A stretch of DNA of 47,473 nucleotides from an uncultured Holophagaceae bacterium (GCA_903873655.1 CAIQPH010000039.1:1-47473); one strand, 5' to 3'. Shown: positions 36,479-45,810, counted from the stretch's first letter. The notes: generated by a model from the sequence alone, not told the origin. Numbers and translations are program-made.

Positions 36479-36751
36479 CTAGTGGTATTCGACCCGTGGG
36501 CCGGGCTTCCGCTTGGGAGTCACCTGTTCCGGTGGTTTGGGCCTGGCAAACCTTGAAACATGAGTGCGCATGGCCCATTCAAAATGTGCGGGGAGGCCAG
36601 TCCTGCGCCTGGACGCCTTCCTTCGTTGGATTGGGAGGAACATCCTCCTCTGTCTCCGGTCCCATCTCCGTCGATCAACCTTGTGGAGCGAATAGATGGC
36701 AAACACGACGAAAGAAGCGGAGATGAGGAAGATGATGAGGCTGGTACTCAT
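36479..36751 (-). CDS. Small basic membrane protein, unknown
   Basis: This 90-residue frame starts with a hydrophobic helix (residues about 3-21, SLIIFLISASFVVFAIYSL) and continues with a strongly basic tail that has clusters such as RRRWDRRQRR and KPKPP-like proline/lysine segments. I do not recognise a family. The order (one N-terminal helix, basic cytoplasmic tail) is plausible for a small inner-membrane protein, but no strong ribosome site is seen and the surrounding DNA includes gene debris, so it could be spurious. Confidence 0.45.
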   Translation of the reverse strand: MSTSLIIFLISASFVVFAIYSLHKVDRRRWDRRQRRMFLPIQRRKASRRRTGLPAHFEWAMRTHVSRFARPKPPEQVTPKRKPGPRVEYH

Positions 36752-36820
36752 AGATGATTCCAGGGATTATTACGGGAAGCCAGACTAACAGACACCCGTT
36801 CCCACTTGTAAAAAAGTGAG

Positions 36821-37021
36821 CTAGCCCTTCTGGATGGCCTCCAGCAGGCGCTCCGGCGTCATCGGCAGTTCGAACACCCGGACTCCCACAGCATCGTGGA
36901 TGGCGTTGGCGATGACCGCGCCCATGCAGACGATCGGCGGTTCACCGCCGCCCTGGGCCTGGAGGTCGGGATTGGGGATCAGCACCGTATCCATCGGTGA
37001 ACGGTGTGCCTGAACCGGCAC
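36821..37021 (-). pseudogene. C-terminal remnant of a molybdopterin-dependent oxidoreductase (xanthine dehydrogenase family)
   Basis: This short frame encodes DTVLIPNPDLQAQGGGEPP then CMGAVIANAIHDAVGVRVF and LPMTPERLLEAI before a TAG. It matches the extreme C terminus of large (molybdopterin) subunits of the xanthine dehydrogenase/isoquinoline oxidoreductase family, where GGGEPP and AxANAIxDAxG bind the cofactor region. The rest of the roughly 700-residue subunit is missing: an in-frame stop lies at 37025-37027 and the addA gene begins at 37119. It is a deletion remnant and shows that such an operon once stood here. Confidence 0.8.
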
Positions 37022-37118
37022 GGATCATGGTGCCGAGGCAATTAGCAGGGGATGCTCATCGAATCGACATGGTAGGTGCCGTAACGATTTTCGCCCTTAT
37101 TCGGACCGAGAACGTTTG

Positions 37119-40100
37119 CTAATCCAGATTGACCCAAGCGCTGCCACGAAGCGGCACAAGCCAGGAGGTCACGGGCAGGCTCTCCCGTTCCGCCAACACT
37201 GCGGAGTACCGATGGAGTTGGTCCCGGTAGTTCGCAAGCTCCTCATCCCCGAAGGCTTTGGAGTGCTTGAAGTCCAGGAGGTGGATGCAGTCCTCTCCCC
37301 AGACGACGAGGTCGGCGCGCCCGAGGCCACCACTGCTGGCTGCGCCTGACAGGGGCAACTCCGTGCGACGTCGGAGAGGGCGCCAACCCATGGCCTCGAA
37401 TTGTTCCAGGAAACCCAGGGCGTTCTCGCGGGCGTGGGCCACCGGTGGGGCGGTGGCGAGGCAGGCCTGGAAGGCCGCAGGGTCTTCCCAACGCACCAGG
37501 AGGTCCCGGAGGAAGGCATGTATGGCTTCACCTTCCTGGCGGGCCTTGCTGCGGGTGTCACCGGGAAGGTCGTCATGGGCGTCGGCAGGCAGGGTGATGT
37601 CGGCCAGAGCCGTTCTTATGGGCGGTGCATCCGGCCTAAGGGTGACGCGTGTCGGCAAGGGCACCGGCAGCGGTGCATCTGTCAGTGCTTTCCAGTCCGG
37701 GTGGGTGCTGGCTAGGACCTGGCCCCACTTCGCCCAGGTCTTGAGCTCGCGGGGGGGGGTGGGCTCCTTGCGTTCCTTGGACTCCTGAAGCAGCAGGCAG
37801 AGGCGCCCCTTGGCCCGAGTGAGCGCCACATAGAGCAGGTTGAGTTCGTCGCGCTTCTGGCGAGACTCCACCAGGGGCTTGAGGTCGTCATAGGCGCGCC
37901 CGGTGAATTTCCCCAACTTCCAGGCGAGCAACAGCTCGCCTGTCGAGGGCCAGGTACGCAGGTCGCCCTTCCGGAAGCTGCGCGGGATCACATTCAGCAG
38001 GGGCAGGATGACGTCGTCGTATTCCAGCCCCTTGCTGCCGTGGGCGGTTTGGATGAGCAGGTCGGCGTCTTCCACAGAGGCGGGCAGGTCGCCCCGCTCC
38101 AGGCCATTCCGCTCGTCATCCAGCAGGGCGTAGGCCACGGAGGGACTGGCGGGCAGGGCCAGCAGCCGGGCGAGCAGACCGGCCAGGTTGCGCCGCGCCC
38201 GCAGGGGCTCCAGCGCACCATGCACCTCCAGGGCTGCGATAGCCTGGAGCAGCGCGCCCTGCCGCAGCAGGCGGCCTGCGATGGTCTGAGTGGAGGCATG
38301 CCGTAGATCGAGGAGGAAGCGGGCGGCCTCTCGGTGTGCTTCCAATAGCTTCTCAGGATCCAGTTGACCCAGGCCAGGCAGTCCGGGACGACCTTCGCGA
38401 CCCTGGGCCAGGGCCGCCAGTTCGGCATCGGTCAGGCCCACTACCTGGCGCAGCAAGGCCGCGCATGGGATGGGCCGCTCGGGGTGGGCCACGGCTTCCA
38501 GAGCCGTCAGGATGAGCCGCACGCCGGGGCTGTCCCAGAAGCCCTCCTTGGCCACTACGTAAGGCTGGATGCCCTGGGCCTTGAGTCGTTGGAGGAGGCC
38601 TGGTAGGCGGGTGCGCTGTTTGAGCAGAAGCGCCCGAGTGCGGCTGCCGGTCTTCGCCGGAGCGCCGAGGGACTCTGTCCAGCCAGCCTCTCGGGAGAGG
38701 CCCGAGATCCAGTCCGCAAGCGCCGGAAGGTCGCCCGAAGTCGATGGCGCAAGCGTTCGGACCAACCCCACCGGAGGTCCCGATGGAACAGCGGGTTCCT
38801 GGGTACCGTCGAGATCGCCGACCGTGGGATCCAGCTGGGGCCAAACCTGGTCCACATAGGTATTGGCCAGGGCCACGACCCCGGGTGTGGAGCGGAAGTT
38901 GGAAGCGAGACGGAAGGCTCCTTCACCCGCCGCGGCCAGCCGATCTCGCAGCAGGTCGGGATCGCCGCCACGGAAACCATAGATGGCCTGCTTCACATCG
39001 CCCACACGCACCATGCGCTCAGCGCCGAGGGCCTCGAGGAAGGCATCCTGCACCTTGGAGGTGTCCTGGTACTCGTCCACCAGGAGCAGGTTGGGCGCAG
39101 GAGTCTCCAATCCATGAACTTTGAGGCTGTCCCAGGCTTTGCGAACCAGGTCGCCGAAGGTGGCCAGTCTCTGGGCCTGCTTCTGCGCCTCGAAGCCCTG
39201 CAGCGCGTTCACCAGCAGGCAGCGCAGCCAGGCTTCGAGTGCGCTGGCCACCGGTTTGAGGGTCGCCATCGCTTCGTGGAAGGCGTCGGAGTAGTAGGCA
39301 GGGGGCGGATTCGACACGCGCCCGCTCTGGGCCTGGGCCCAGCGCAGGTTCGTCTGCAGGTCAGCGCCGTCGACTGGAACCGGGAGGAGGTTCTCCTTTT
39401 TGAAGTTGTGGAGGCCCTTGCCGCTGGGGTGCTTGGCCAGCTCAGAATTCGCCGCGAAGGGCGCGAGTGCGGTCCGGGCCCCAGCCAAAGCCTGGGCCAG
39501 AGCCTCGCGGGTGTGGACGGGGTCCTCGATGTGAAGGTGCCCCCGTGCGTCGAGGTGGTTGTCGAAGGCCTGGGACAACGCCTCCCAGTTCTGTTCGGCC
39601 CAAGCCAGCAGTAATCGAGCAGCCACCTCATCGGGATGAGCGGCGGGGAGGGTCAGCGATTCCCACACGGTCTGCCGCAGCAGTCGCAGCAGGGACGGAT
39701 GGGCCACGTCGAGGATGGTGTCACCGCTGCCCTCACCCCTGCTCAACACGCGCACGGCCAGGCTGTGGATGGTGGACACCTGCAGCAACTCAGCCTCCCG
39801 CCGCACGCGGCGCCAGTAGGCGCGGGCCTTGGCGGGTGAGCCGAGCCAGGGCCCGCCCGACCAGTGGGCGGCGGCCTGGGCCACCTCGCCGGCGGACTTC
39901 TTCACGTGCTGAATGCTGGGCAGGCCCTTGAGGATGACTTCGAGGTCCTTGACCACAGGCGCTTCGAGGTGGGGCAGCAGTTCCTGCCATGCGGACTCAT
40001 CCAGAGCGGACAGCAGGTCCAGGGGGCGCAGCAGTCGCTCGCGAAGGTCCGCTGCAGAAGCCTCGCTGAAGGTGGTGGCCAGGATCTCCCAGGGGCGGAT

Positions 40101-40226
40101 GTCACCTCTGCCCAATTGGGCGGTGACCAGCACCGTGAGGGTGAAGGTCTTGCCAGATCCTGCGCTGGCGCTCACGACCAGCGACTGATCAAGGATGCGG
40201 GGATCGCTCAGGTCGAGATTTCGCAT
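37119..40226 (-). CDS. addA: AddA-like helicase-nuclease (UvrD/RecB family)
   Basis: This 1035-residue protein begins with Walker A SASAGSGKT (19-27) and has the UvrD-type DExx box LLLVDEYQDTSKVQ. GDVKQAIYGFRGGDP, LASNFRSTPGVV and QTAHGSKGLEYDDVILP are the later SF1 helicase motifs. The C-terminal nuclease domain has GRADLVVWGED, LLDFKHSK and YRDQLHRYSAVL, the RecB-type D, D-x-K and Q-x-x-x-Y residues. With the AddB-like protein it should process double-strand breaks for RecA loading. ATG 40226 overlaps the addB-like stop region (TGAGATG) and has GGAGGGGGA upstream; a longer frame adds nine codons within addB. Confidence 0.9.
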   Translation of the reverse strand: MRNLDLSDPRILDQSLVVSASAGSGKTFTLTVLVTAQLGRGDIRPWEILATTFSEASAADLRERLLRPLDLLSALDESAWQELLPHLEAPVVKDLEVILKGLPSIQHVKKSAGEVAQAAAHWSGGPWLGSPAKARAYWRRVRREAELLQVSTIHSLAVRVLSRGEGSGDTILDVAHPSLLRLLRQTVWESLTLPAAHPDEVAARLLLAWAEQNWEALSQAFDNHLDARGHLHIEDPVHTREALAQALAGARTALAPFAANSELAKHPSGKGLHNFKKENLLPVPVDGADLQTNLRWAQAQSGRVSNPPPAYYSDAFHEAMATLKPVASALEAWLRCLLVNALQGFEAQKQAQRLATFGDLVRKAWDSLKVHGLETPAPNLLLVDEYQDTSKVQDAFLEALGAERMVRVGDVKQAIYGFRGGDPDLLRDRLAAAGEGAFRLASNFRSTPGVVALANTYVDQVWPQLDPTVGDLDGTQEPAVPSGPPVGLVRTLAPSTSGDLPALADWISGLSREAGWTESLGAPAKTGSRTRALLLKQRTRLPGLLQRLKAQGIQPYVVAKEGFWDSPGVRLILTALEAVAHPERPIPCAALLRQVVGLTDAELAALAQGREGRPGLPGLGQLDPEKLLEAHREAARFLLDLRHASTQTIAGRLLRQGALLQAIAALEVHGALEPLRARRNLAGLLARLLALPASPSVAYALLDDERNGLERGDLPASVEDADLLIQTAHGSKGLEYDDVILPLLNVIPRSFRKGDLRTWPSTGELLLAWKLGKFTGRAYDDLKPLVESRQKRDELNLLYVALTRAKGRLCLLLQESKERKEPTPPRELKTWAKWGQVLASTHPDWKALTDAPLPVPLPTRVTLRPDAPPIRTALADITLPADAHDDLPGDTRSKARQEGEAIHAFLRDLLVRWEDPAAFQACLATAPPVAHARENALGFLEQFEAMGWRPLRRRTELPLSGAASSGGLGRADLVVWGEDCIHLLDFKHSKAFGDEELANYRDQLHRYSAVLAERESLPVTSWLVPLRGSAWVNLD

Positions 40227-40227
40227 C

Positions 40228-43179
40228 TCAGTCCCCCTCCCCATCGGTCTCAACGGTCACGTCCACAGGCCGCCCACACAGGGCTGCCAATTGACACTGG
40301 CTGCAGTGTTCGCCAGGAGTGGGTGGGAAATCCCCCGACTCCAGCCGAGCATCGAAGCGGGCGAGGTTCGTCAGCAGCCGCTCGCGCCAGGCACCTTCGG
40401 GGCCGGCTTCAGCCAAGGTGGCGAGGTGCTTGGTGAATGGTTTTGGTTCATCTTCCTTCAGGGGGAAGAGCACCGCTGTGGCCCGTTCACCTGGGTAGAC
40501 CTGCTCAGCGAGGAGCATGTAGAGCGGAGTCTGGAGGTGCGATGAGAAGGGCGCGTCGTCCTCAGCGCAGGCCTTGAGGTAGGTTTCCTTCGAGGTCTTG
40601 TAGTCCACCACTCTTAGAAAGGAGAGGCTGGCACTGGTCCAGCGCTCGATGCGATCAACCTTGCCGCCGACCGCGAGCGAGTGGCCGTTGCCCAGATCCA
40701 AGGCCACCGGACCCAGGCTGCCCTCAAGGGCCAGGAGGGTCCTGCGCCAAATCTCCGGTGGGGGGGCTGCGGCCTTCTTGGACTTCGGAGCGGGCAGACG
40801 CGTTGGATCAAGCAACGCGAATTCCCCCTTGTCGGGGGTTTCGGCCAGGACATCTCGCAGCAGGGCTGCGGCCAAGTTGGGCAGCAGGGATTCCAGGCGG
40901 AGCACAGCCTGGGGCCACTGCTCCTGCGGGATGTGGCGGTCCAGTTCCTTCGTCCATTCTGTTTGGTGTGCCTGCCACAGGGCCAGCAGGTGGGGGATGA
41001 GGTCCTCGGCCCCGGCCTCGGGCCCCAGCCCCAGTGCCGTCTGGAAGGCGGTAGGCCAGTCCTCCACGCCCACGAAAGGCATCAGGGCCTCCTCCAGGAG
41101 GTGGTGGACGAGGATGCCCACGGCCATGGACATCCGGGTGCGCGCATCGAAGGTCTGCAGACCCCACACCCGCTCAGCGAGAGAGCGGAAGGGGCACTTC
41201 GCGAGGCCTTCGAGCGCCGTGGGGCTGGCGCTTTCCTGCCCCTTGAGCCAGGCGGCGCGAAGCCCTGGGGCATGGTCGAAGTCGGGTGCCGCGGCCAGCA
41301 GAGCCACGTTGACCGGCTGGGCTTGGGCAGCGACGGCTCGGGCATGATGGTGCGATGCCTGATCGTGGCCTTCCCAGCGCCAGCGCAGGCGGCTGTGCAG
41401 CGCGGGTTCAGATCGCCATGGGGCCGCGCCTTCCAGCGCAGTCCAGAAGGGTCCCTGAGCCTTCATGCGGCCTTCTTCATCCTGGGCTGGACTGAGTGCC
41501 ACTAGACGCTCGCGGGTCATGGCAAGGACCTTGTTGAAGGCGTAGGCCTCTCGCTGGAAGGCGCGGGGAATCTGGTCGCCATGTTCGCTGCGGGGCAGCC
41601 AGAAGCGTTGCAGGGCAGGGGGGAAAGTCGCCATCGGCTCCGCCTGACTCCAAGCGAGCAGAGCCTTGTTGAGGGCGGCCTTGCGGTCGCCGTCCAGATC
41701 AGGGTTCTCAGCGGGGTGACTGGGCCAGGCACCTTCAGAGAGGTCGAGGATCAGGGTGGCGCGGGCGCCGTTCCAGTCGTCGAGGATCGTCCCAGGAGTC
41801 ACGAGGCGCAGGCCCTCGACGGCTCGGGGGATCTCGCTGCTGCGGGCCGCTTCCAGAAATGCTTCGAGCGCCAGGAGCATGTCGGCGAAGGTCCAGGTTT
41901 CAAGGCCCCAGGCTTCCTTGAGGAGGCCGAGGGGGGAGTAGAAATCGTCGGGATCCATGGGCAGCCGCAGGGTGGTGGCCAGGGATTCCAGGCGCTCGGC
42001 CCACCGGTGGGCGGTCTGGCTGGTGCCCCGCAGTGAGGCCAGTTCCTGCCAGATGTTTTGTGCGTATGCCTTCACGCGGTCCCGCAGGTGCATGAAGCTG
42101 CCTTCAAACGCGAGCGTCCCACTCTGGTCGGCGAGGGCCAGGGCGTCAGCCCAGTGGCGCAGGTCGTCCCGCTTCGACGCGCGGAGCCCGGCGGACACGG
42201 CGCAGGGATCCAGCCGCTGCACGCCCATGAGCAGGGTCCAGAGCGGACTCCAGGCTTCGCTGGCGAGGAGGGGGAGCAGACCGCCGCGCACGTGGAGCGC
42301 CACACCCTCCTCCGCCAGCAGGGGCGCGAGGAAGGCGGCCACGGCCTGGGGCTCGGGATGGATGAGGGTGATGTCAGCGGGGGGAATCCCTGCGTCCAGC
42401 CAGACGCAGACCTGCTCGATGGCATGGCGCAGCAGGTCGAGTGGGCCTTCGACGAGCCCCCGCTGGAACGCGTCCGCATGGTCCCTGAGATCCAGCGGTC
42501 CCTCGAACAGGGTCTCCAGGGCGGGCGACCAGGGTGCTGATCCCCAGCCCTCCGGCTCGGAGAGGGCGAGGTCATTGGGAAGGCTCTGTCCGTGAGCTTC
42601 GAGTCCATCGAGGAACCACGCCACCAACGGCTGGGCGCTGCCGAAGAGGCCGGAAGCCTCGCCTCCCTTCTGCGCGGCGAGGTTGAAGGTGGCACCTCCC
42701 AACTCCGGCAGGCAGGCCAGCGCCCGCAGACGTGAGGGCACCAGGTCGCGAAGCCCAGCCTCGAGCGGCCCATCGGCTTCGGTCCGCTCGATCCAGAGCC
42801 CACGCTTCCCGGCCAGTTCCAAGTCCACGGCTTGCCAGAGGGCTAGGTCCGGCTCCAGATAGCTGCCCCCTGCCACCTCCTTGAGGTAGGCCTCCAGGTG
42901 GGCCAGCACACTGGCCAGGCTGTGGGCGGATTTGGGGTGTCCCAATGCCAGCCCGTACTTCTGCAATTCCCGCAGGGTCGCAGGCAGCAGGCCCTGAGCC
43001 AGCAGTTCGCGGCAGGCCTGAGCGCGTGCCTTCAGTGCCTCCAGGCTGGGACCCGCAGTGCGCCCCTGGGCTTTGGCCAGCCTTCGTGCCACGCTCAAAT
43101 GCAGCATGAGGCTGACGGCCCCCGGCACAGGCGGTCGGGGGTCGTTCAGCAGCACGCCATCAAAGGGGTCGTAGCTCAT
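40228..43179 (-). CDS. addB: AddB-like nuclease with iron-sulfur cysteines; no N-terminal Walker A seen
   Basis: This 983-residue protein has an inactive-helicase-like middle (ILDLSEGAWPSHPAENPDL corresponds to the GLNEGxxP segment) and a C-terminal RecB nuclease: KVDRIERW, VVDYKTSK and QTPLYMLL. Four cysteines, C662 (LAKCPF) and C959/C962/C968 (CSQCQLAALC), reproduce the C-(~300)-C-x2-C-x5-C iron-sulfur staple of AddB. B. subtilis AddB is about 1166 residues and starts with a Walker A loop; this protein starts MSYDPFDGVLL, about 140 residues shorter before the first cysteine, and lacks that loop. The start overlaps the stop of a short upstream frame (ATGA). Gene order addB-addA is as in Bacillus. 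Confidence 0.82.
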   Translation of the reverse strand: MSYDPFDGVLLNDPRPPVPGAVSLMLHLSVARRLAKAQGRTAGPSLEALKARAQACRELLAQGLLPATLRELQKYGLALGHPKSAHSLASVLAHLEAYLKEVAGGSYLEPDLALWQAVDLELAGKRGLWIERTEADGPLEAGLRDLVPSRLRALACLPELGGATFNLAAQKGGEASGLFGSAQPLVAWFLDGLEAHGQSLPNDLALSEPEGWGSAPWSPALETLFEGPLDLRDHADAFQRGLVEGPLDLLRHAIEQVCVWLDAGIPPADITLIHPEPQAVAAFLAPLLAEEGVALHVRGGLLPLLASEAWSPLWTLLMGVQRLDPCAVSAGLRASKRDDLRHWADALALADQSGTLAFEGSFMHLRDRVKAYAQNIWQELASLRGTSQTAHRWAERLESLATTLRLPMDPDDFYSPLGLLKEAWGLETWTFADMLLALEAFLEAARSSEIPRAVEGLRLVTPGTILDDWNGARATLILDLSEGAWPSHPAENPDLDGDRKAALNKALLAWSQAEPMATFPPALQRFWLPRSEHGDQIPRAFQREAYAFNKVLAMTRERLVALSPAQDEEGRMKAQGPFWTALEGAAPWRSEPALHSRLRWRWEGHDQASHHHARAVAAQAQPVNVALLAAAPDFDHAPGLRAAWLKGQESASPTALEGLAKCPFRSLAERVWGLQTFDARTRMSMAVGILVHHLLEEALMPFVGVEDWPTAFQTALGLGPEAGAEDLIPHLLALWQAHQTEWTKELDRHIPQEQWPQAVLRLESLLPNLAAALLRDVLAETPDKGEFALLDPTRLPAPKSKKAAAPPPEIWRRTLLALEGSLGPVALDLGNGHSLAVGGKVDRIERWTSASLSFLRVVDYKTSKETYLKACAEDDAPFSSHLQTPLYMLLAEQVYPGERATAVLFPLKEDEPKPFTKHLATLAEAGPEGAWRERLLTNLARFDARLESGDFPPTPGEHCSQCQLAALCGRPVDVTVETDGEGD

Positions 43180-43351
43180 GCAGGCATCTCAAGAACTGAC
43201 TGGTTCTTGATCATCCTGCCACAGCAATCTGGACAGAAAATGTCCGCCCGTGGAGGTCCGTACCCACGGCGATCAGCGCCCCCAGCAACTGGGCGCCATT
43301 GCCGCGGCCAGGGCCATGGGTAAAAAAAGCCATCAAGACCCTCCTGGAGGA

Positions 43352-43582
43352 GTCCTGCGCCTGATCGTGGTGGAAAAGCCCAGCATGGGACGTGCTTTGG
43401 GGGAGGCCATGGGCCTGCCAAAAAGTGGGCGCAGCCTCATCGAGGCCAAGGACCAATTTGAAGTCGTAGCCCGCCTTCTCAATCGGGTTGATATCACTGA
43501 AGTGATCAACGCAACAGACGCTGGGAGGGACCAGCAGCAGCTGCGCAGTGGCGTGCAAATTCGTCCATGGGACGACATCTAA
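43352..43582 (+). pseudogene. Remnant of a type IA DNA topoisomerase (TopB/TraE-like)
   Basis: The frame encodes LRLIVVEKPSMGRALGEAMG, the N terminus of topoisomerase III (the Toprim motif with its catalytic Glu). After about 12 residues it jumps to DQFEVVARLLNRVDITEVIN then ATDAGRD, which is the later Toprim strand (normally CDAGREGELIF). In intact enzymes some 60 residues separate these blocks, so there is an in-frame internal deletion. After DAGR the similarity is lost and the frame ends at TAA 43580-43582. It is a nonfunctional fragment; the rest of the gene is absent. Confidence 0.85.
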
Positions 43583-43632
43583 GGCTTGGCCCCGACCTCG
43601 ACCGGTGATAGGGGTAGAATTTCGACCAAGCC

Positions 43633-44040
43633 ATGACGACAGAGACGGAACTGAAAGCCAAGCTGAGGAAGATCGAGGCTCTCTTTGCGGGGGCTTCGTC
43701 GCATGGGGAGCGAACTGCCGCCCAGGCAGCGAGGGATCGCATCCAGGCCAAGCTGAAGGAAATGGAAGGCCGCGAGAGAGCCGTGGAGATGAAGTTCACC
43801 TTGGGAGATGGTTGGAACCTGAAGCTCTTCCTGGCGCTATGCCGTCGTTATGGGTTGAAACCTTTCCGGAGATCTGGCCAACGTCGGACAACAGTCATGC
43901 TCCTGGTCGTTCCCAGTTTCGCCAACGACATCCTGTGGCCCGAGTTCACTCAGCTTGCCGAGGCTCTGGGTGCCTATCTGGATGAGGCCACCGAACGAAT
44001 CATTCGTGATGAGGTCTTCAAGGATATAGCTGAGGATTGA
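43633..44040 (+). CDS. Conserved hypothetical, DUF2786-like N terminus
   Basis: This 135-residue protein begins with ELKAKLRKIEALFAGASSHG and ERTAAQAARDRIQAKL, which resembles the DUF2786 helical motif (KIxALL...A..G...EAxxA). The rest (LKLFLALCRRYGLKPFRRSG, RTTVMLLVVP, DILWPEFTQLAEALGAYLDE) matches a widespread family of unknown function in proteobacteria. It has no membrane segment or signal. The ribosome site is weak. It follows the topoisomerase remnant by 50 bases. GGCTTGG (43583-43589) and CCAAGCC (43626-43632) form a loose inverted repeat around its upstream region. Confidence 0.75.
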   Translation: MTTETELKAKLRKIEALFAGASSHGERTAAQAARDRIQAKLKEMEGRERAVEMKFTLGDGWNLKLFLALCRRYGLKPFRRSGQRRTTVMLLVVPSFANDILWPEFTQLAEALGAYLDEATERIIRDEVFKDIAED

Positions 44041-44158
44041 TCATCAACCAGCAAACACCGGGTGCCGAAGCCATCCGACAGGCTTCCCAGCAGACCCAGA
44101 AGAGGCTTGGAACCACCTGGCCTGGACTCACTTGATGACGATGATGGAGAACACCGCC

Positions 44159-44977
44159 ATGAAAGATAGATCACTCCTCGGGCTGACCGCCATCGTCACA
44201 GGTGGTGGTCGGGGCCTCGGGCGGGCCATGGTGCTCGGGCTTGCCGAGGCCGGGGTGCATGTCATCGCGACCGCCGCCAAAGAAGTTGACGAGGTCGAGG
44301 CGGTCGCGATGGAGTCGGAGAAAATCTGTGGCGCGGATCGCGTGCTTCCCCTTCACGCCGATGTGACCCGGGAAGCGGACTGCGCGGAGACTGTGGAGAC
44401 GGCCATCAGGCGCTTCGGCCGCCTCGACATCCTGGTCAATAACGCCGGAAGGGGAATGAAGTACGTCAGTGACAAGTTCCTGAGTGAACCCACCCGATTC
44501 TGGGAGATTGCCCCCGAGACCTGGCACATGGTGATCGATACCAACGTGAACGGCCCCTTCCTCATGGCAAGGCTGGCTGCTCCAGCCATGGTGAAGGCAG
44601 GCTGGGGACGGATCATCAACGTCTCCATGAACCATGAGACCATGCGCCGCCGAGGGTTCTCACCCTACGGACCCTCCAAGGCCGCGCTCGAATCCGAAAC
44701 GATCATCTGGGCGCAGGACCTCGAGGGCACTGGTGTGACCGTCAATGCTTTGCTGCCCGGAGGGGCGACGCTCACCGGCATGATCCCGGACGGGGTCCCA
44801 GAGCAGATCCGAGCCAACCTCCTGGACCCGGTTATCATGATCCCTCCGCTGCTCTGGCTGGCCTCGACCGCTTCGGATGGCATCACGGGACGTCGGCTCA
44901 CGGCCACGAAATGGAAGCAAGGCGAGGATCGAAGGGCGGCCGCAGAGGCCGCTATGGACCCCGCTGGGTGGGCCTGA
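44159..44977 (+). CDS. Short-chain dehydrogenase/reductase
   Basis: This 272-residue NAD(P)-dependent oxidoreductase has the SDR set: TGGGRGLG (14-21), NNAG (94-97), S156 in INVSMNHE, and Y170/K174 in YGPSK. Cofactor preference and substrate are not evident. The C terminus with MDPAGWA is unusual but short. I prefer ATG 44159 because GGAG lies 10 bases upstream; ATGs at 44135, 44141 and 44144 or a TTG at 44132 are also in frame. It is preceded by a 118-base gap with no visible terminator or promoter. Confidence 0.9.
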   Translation: MKDRSLLGLTAIVTGGGRGLGRAMVLGLAEAGVHVIATAAKEVDEVEAVAMESEKICGADRVLPLHADVTREADCAETVETAIRRFGRLDILVNNAGRGMKYVSDKFLSEPTRFWEIAPETWHMVIDTNVNGPFLMARLAAPAMVKAGWGRIINVSMNHETMRRRGFSPYGPSKAALESETIIWAQDLEGTGVTVNALLPGGATLTGMIPDGVPEQIRANLLDPVIMIPPLLWLASTASDGITGRRLTATKWKQGEDRRAAAEAAMDPAGWA

Positions 44978-45063
44978 ACACTGGCTTCGGCTCGTTGCCT
45001 AGGGCCCACGAACGCCCTTTCGGGTTCAATATGAAACAGCCTCTACTCCCTCTTCTCTAGCCC

Positions 45064-45810
45064 ATGTTCATAACCCTCGGCCGCCTCCCGGACCACCCAA
45101 CCGCCATCCCCCGCGCCGCCCAGATCGCGGGGCTGGCGCCATCGGATGGGGCGCGCATTCTTGCCGGTACCTTTCCACGCATCCTCCTTCGCGCTACAGC
45201 GGATCCCCACGCCCTTGTCGCAAAACTCGCCGCGGAGGGCTTTCTCGCCTGGGCATCAGATCCGGCCCAGGTGCCCACCGATGACCAGAGAGTCATCGTC
45301 CGAAGCCTCTCTTGGACTGCCGACGGCTTCATGGCACAGGATGCTAAGGGCGCTGTCCACGCCTGCCCCCTTGTGGCTGTAAGGCTGCTCCAGCGCGGGG
45401 CGCGCATCCATACCTCTACCGAAGTGGAGAAGACGACGAAGCGTCAGTTGAATCTCGGCGGCGCGCTACTCAGCGGCGGATTGATCCTGACGAAGAAGGT
45501 CACCAAGACGACGGAGCGCACCACCCACGCCAAGGAACCCTTCCTTCTGTTACAGCGAGCTGATGGTACCCCGGACCTGATGATCTACGAGCACCGCATC
45601 AGCTACCAGTGCCTGGGCTCGGAGATGGGTCCGTCCACCCTGGGGAACCTAGGCCTGCTGATGGTGCGGTTCCAGACACTGTGTCCACAAGCTCCCCTGG
45701 ATGACCGAGTCGGCCGCCCCGGTTTTGTGGCGGGCCTGCCATTGATGGGCGTGGATGCGGTGGACCTGGGCATTCATTTGGTCTCTGAGGCGCGCCGCAG
45801 GGGTTGTTGA
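45064..45810 (+). CDS. Unknown protein with tail-linked hydrophobic Gly segment
   Basis: I do not recognise this 248-residue protein. Residues about 10-75 (RAAQIAGLAPSDGARILAG, FPRILLRATADPHALVAKL) look like a globular alpha/beta domain. Residues about 120-150 hold a short Gly-rich hydrophobic stretch (LNLGGALLSGGLIL) between Lys/Thr-rich segments KTTKRQ and KKVTKTTERTTHAKEP, which could be a membrane hairpin or a beta turn. The rest (MIYEHRISYQCLGSEMGPS) gives no motif. The start has no clear ribosome site, and a pyrimidine-rich tract lies before ATG 45064. It may be a real lineage-specific gene; no neighbour suggests a role. Confidence 0.6.
   Translation: MFITLGRLPDHPTAIPRAAQIAGLAPSDGARILAGTFPRILLRATADPHALVAKLAAEGFLAWASDPAQVPTDDQRVIVRSLSWTADGFMAQDAKGAVHACPLVAVRLLQRGARIHTSTEVEKTTKRQLNLGGALLSGGLILTKKVTKTTERTTHAKEPFLLLQRADGTPDLMIYEHRISYQCLGSEMGPSTLGNLGLLMVRFQTLCPQAPLDDRVGRPGFVAGLPLMGVDAVDLGIHLVSEARRRGC

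Noticed and set aside
43176..43421. A minus-strand 81-codon frame with a CPDCCG string, ending in ATGA with addB
   Set aside because: The ATGA coupling and cysteines suggested a small zinc protein, but the frame is antisense to the recognisable topoisomerase relic and its N-terminal part is Pro/Trp-rich noise.
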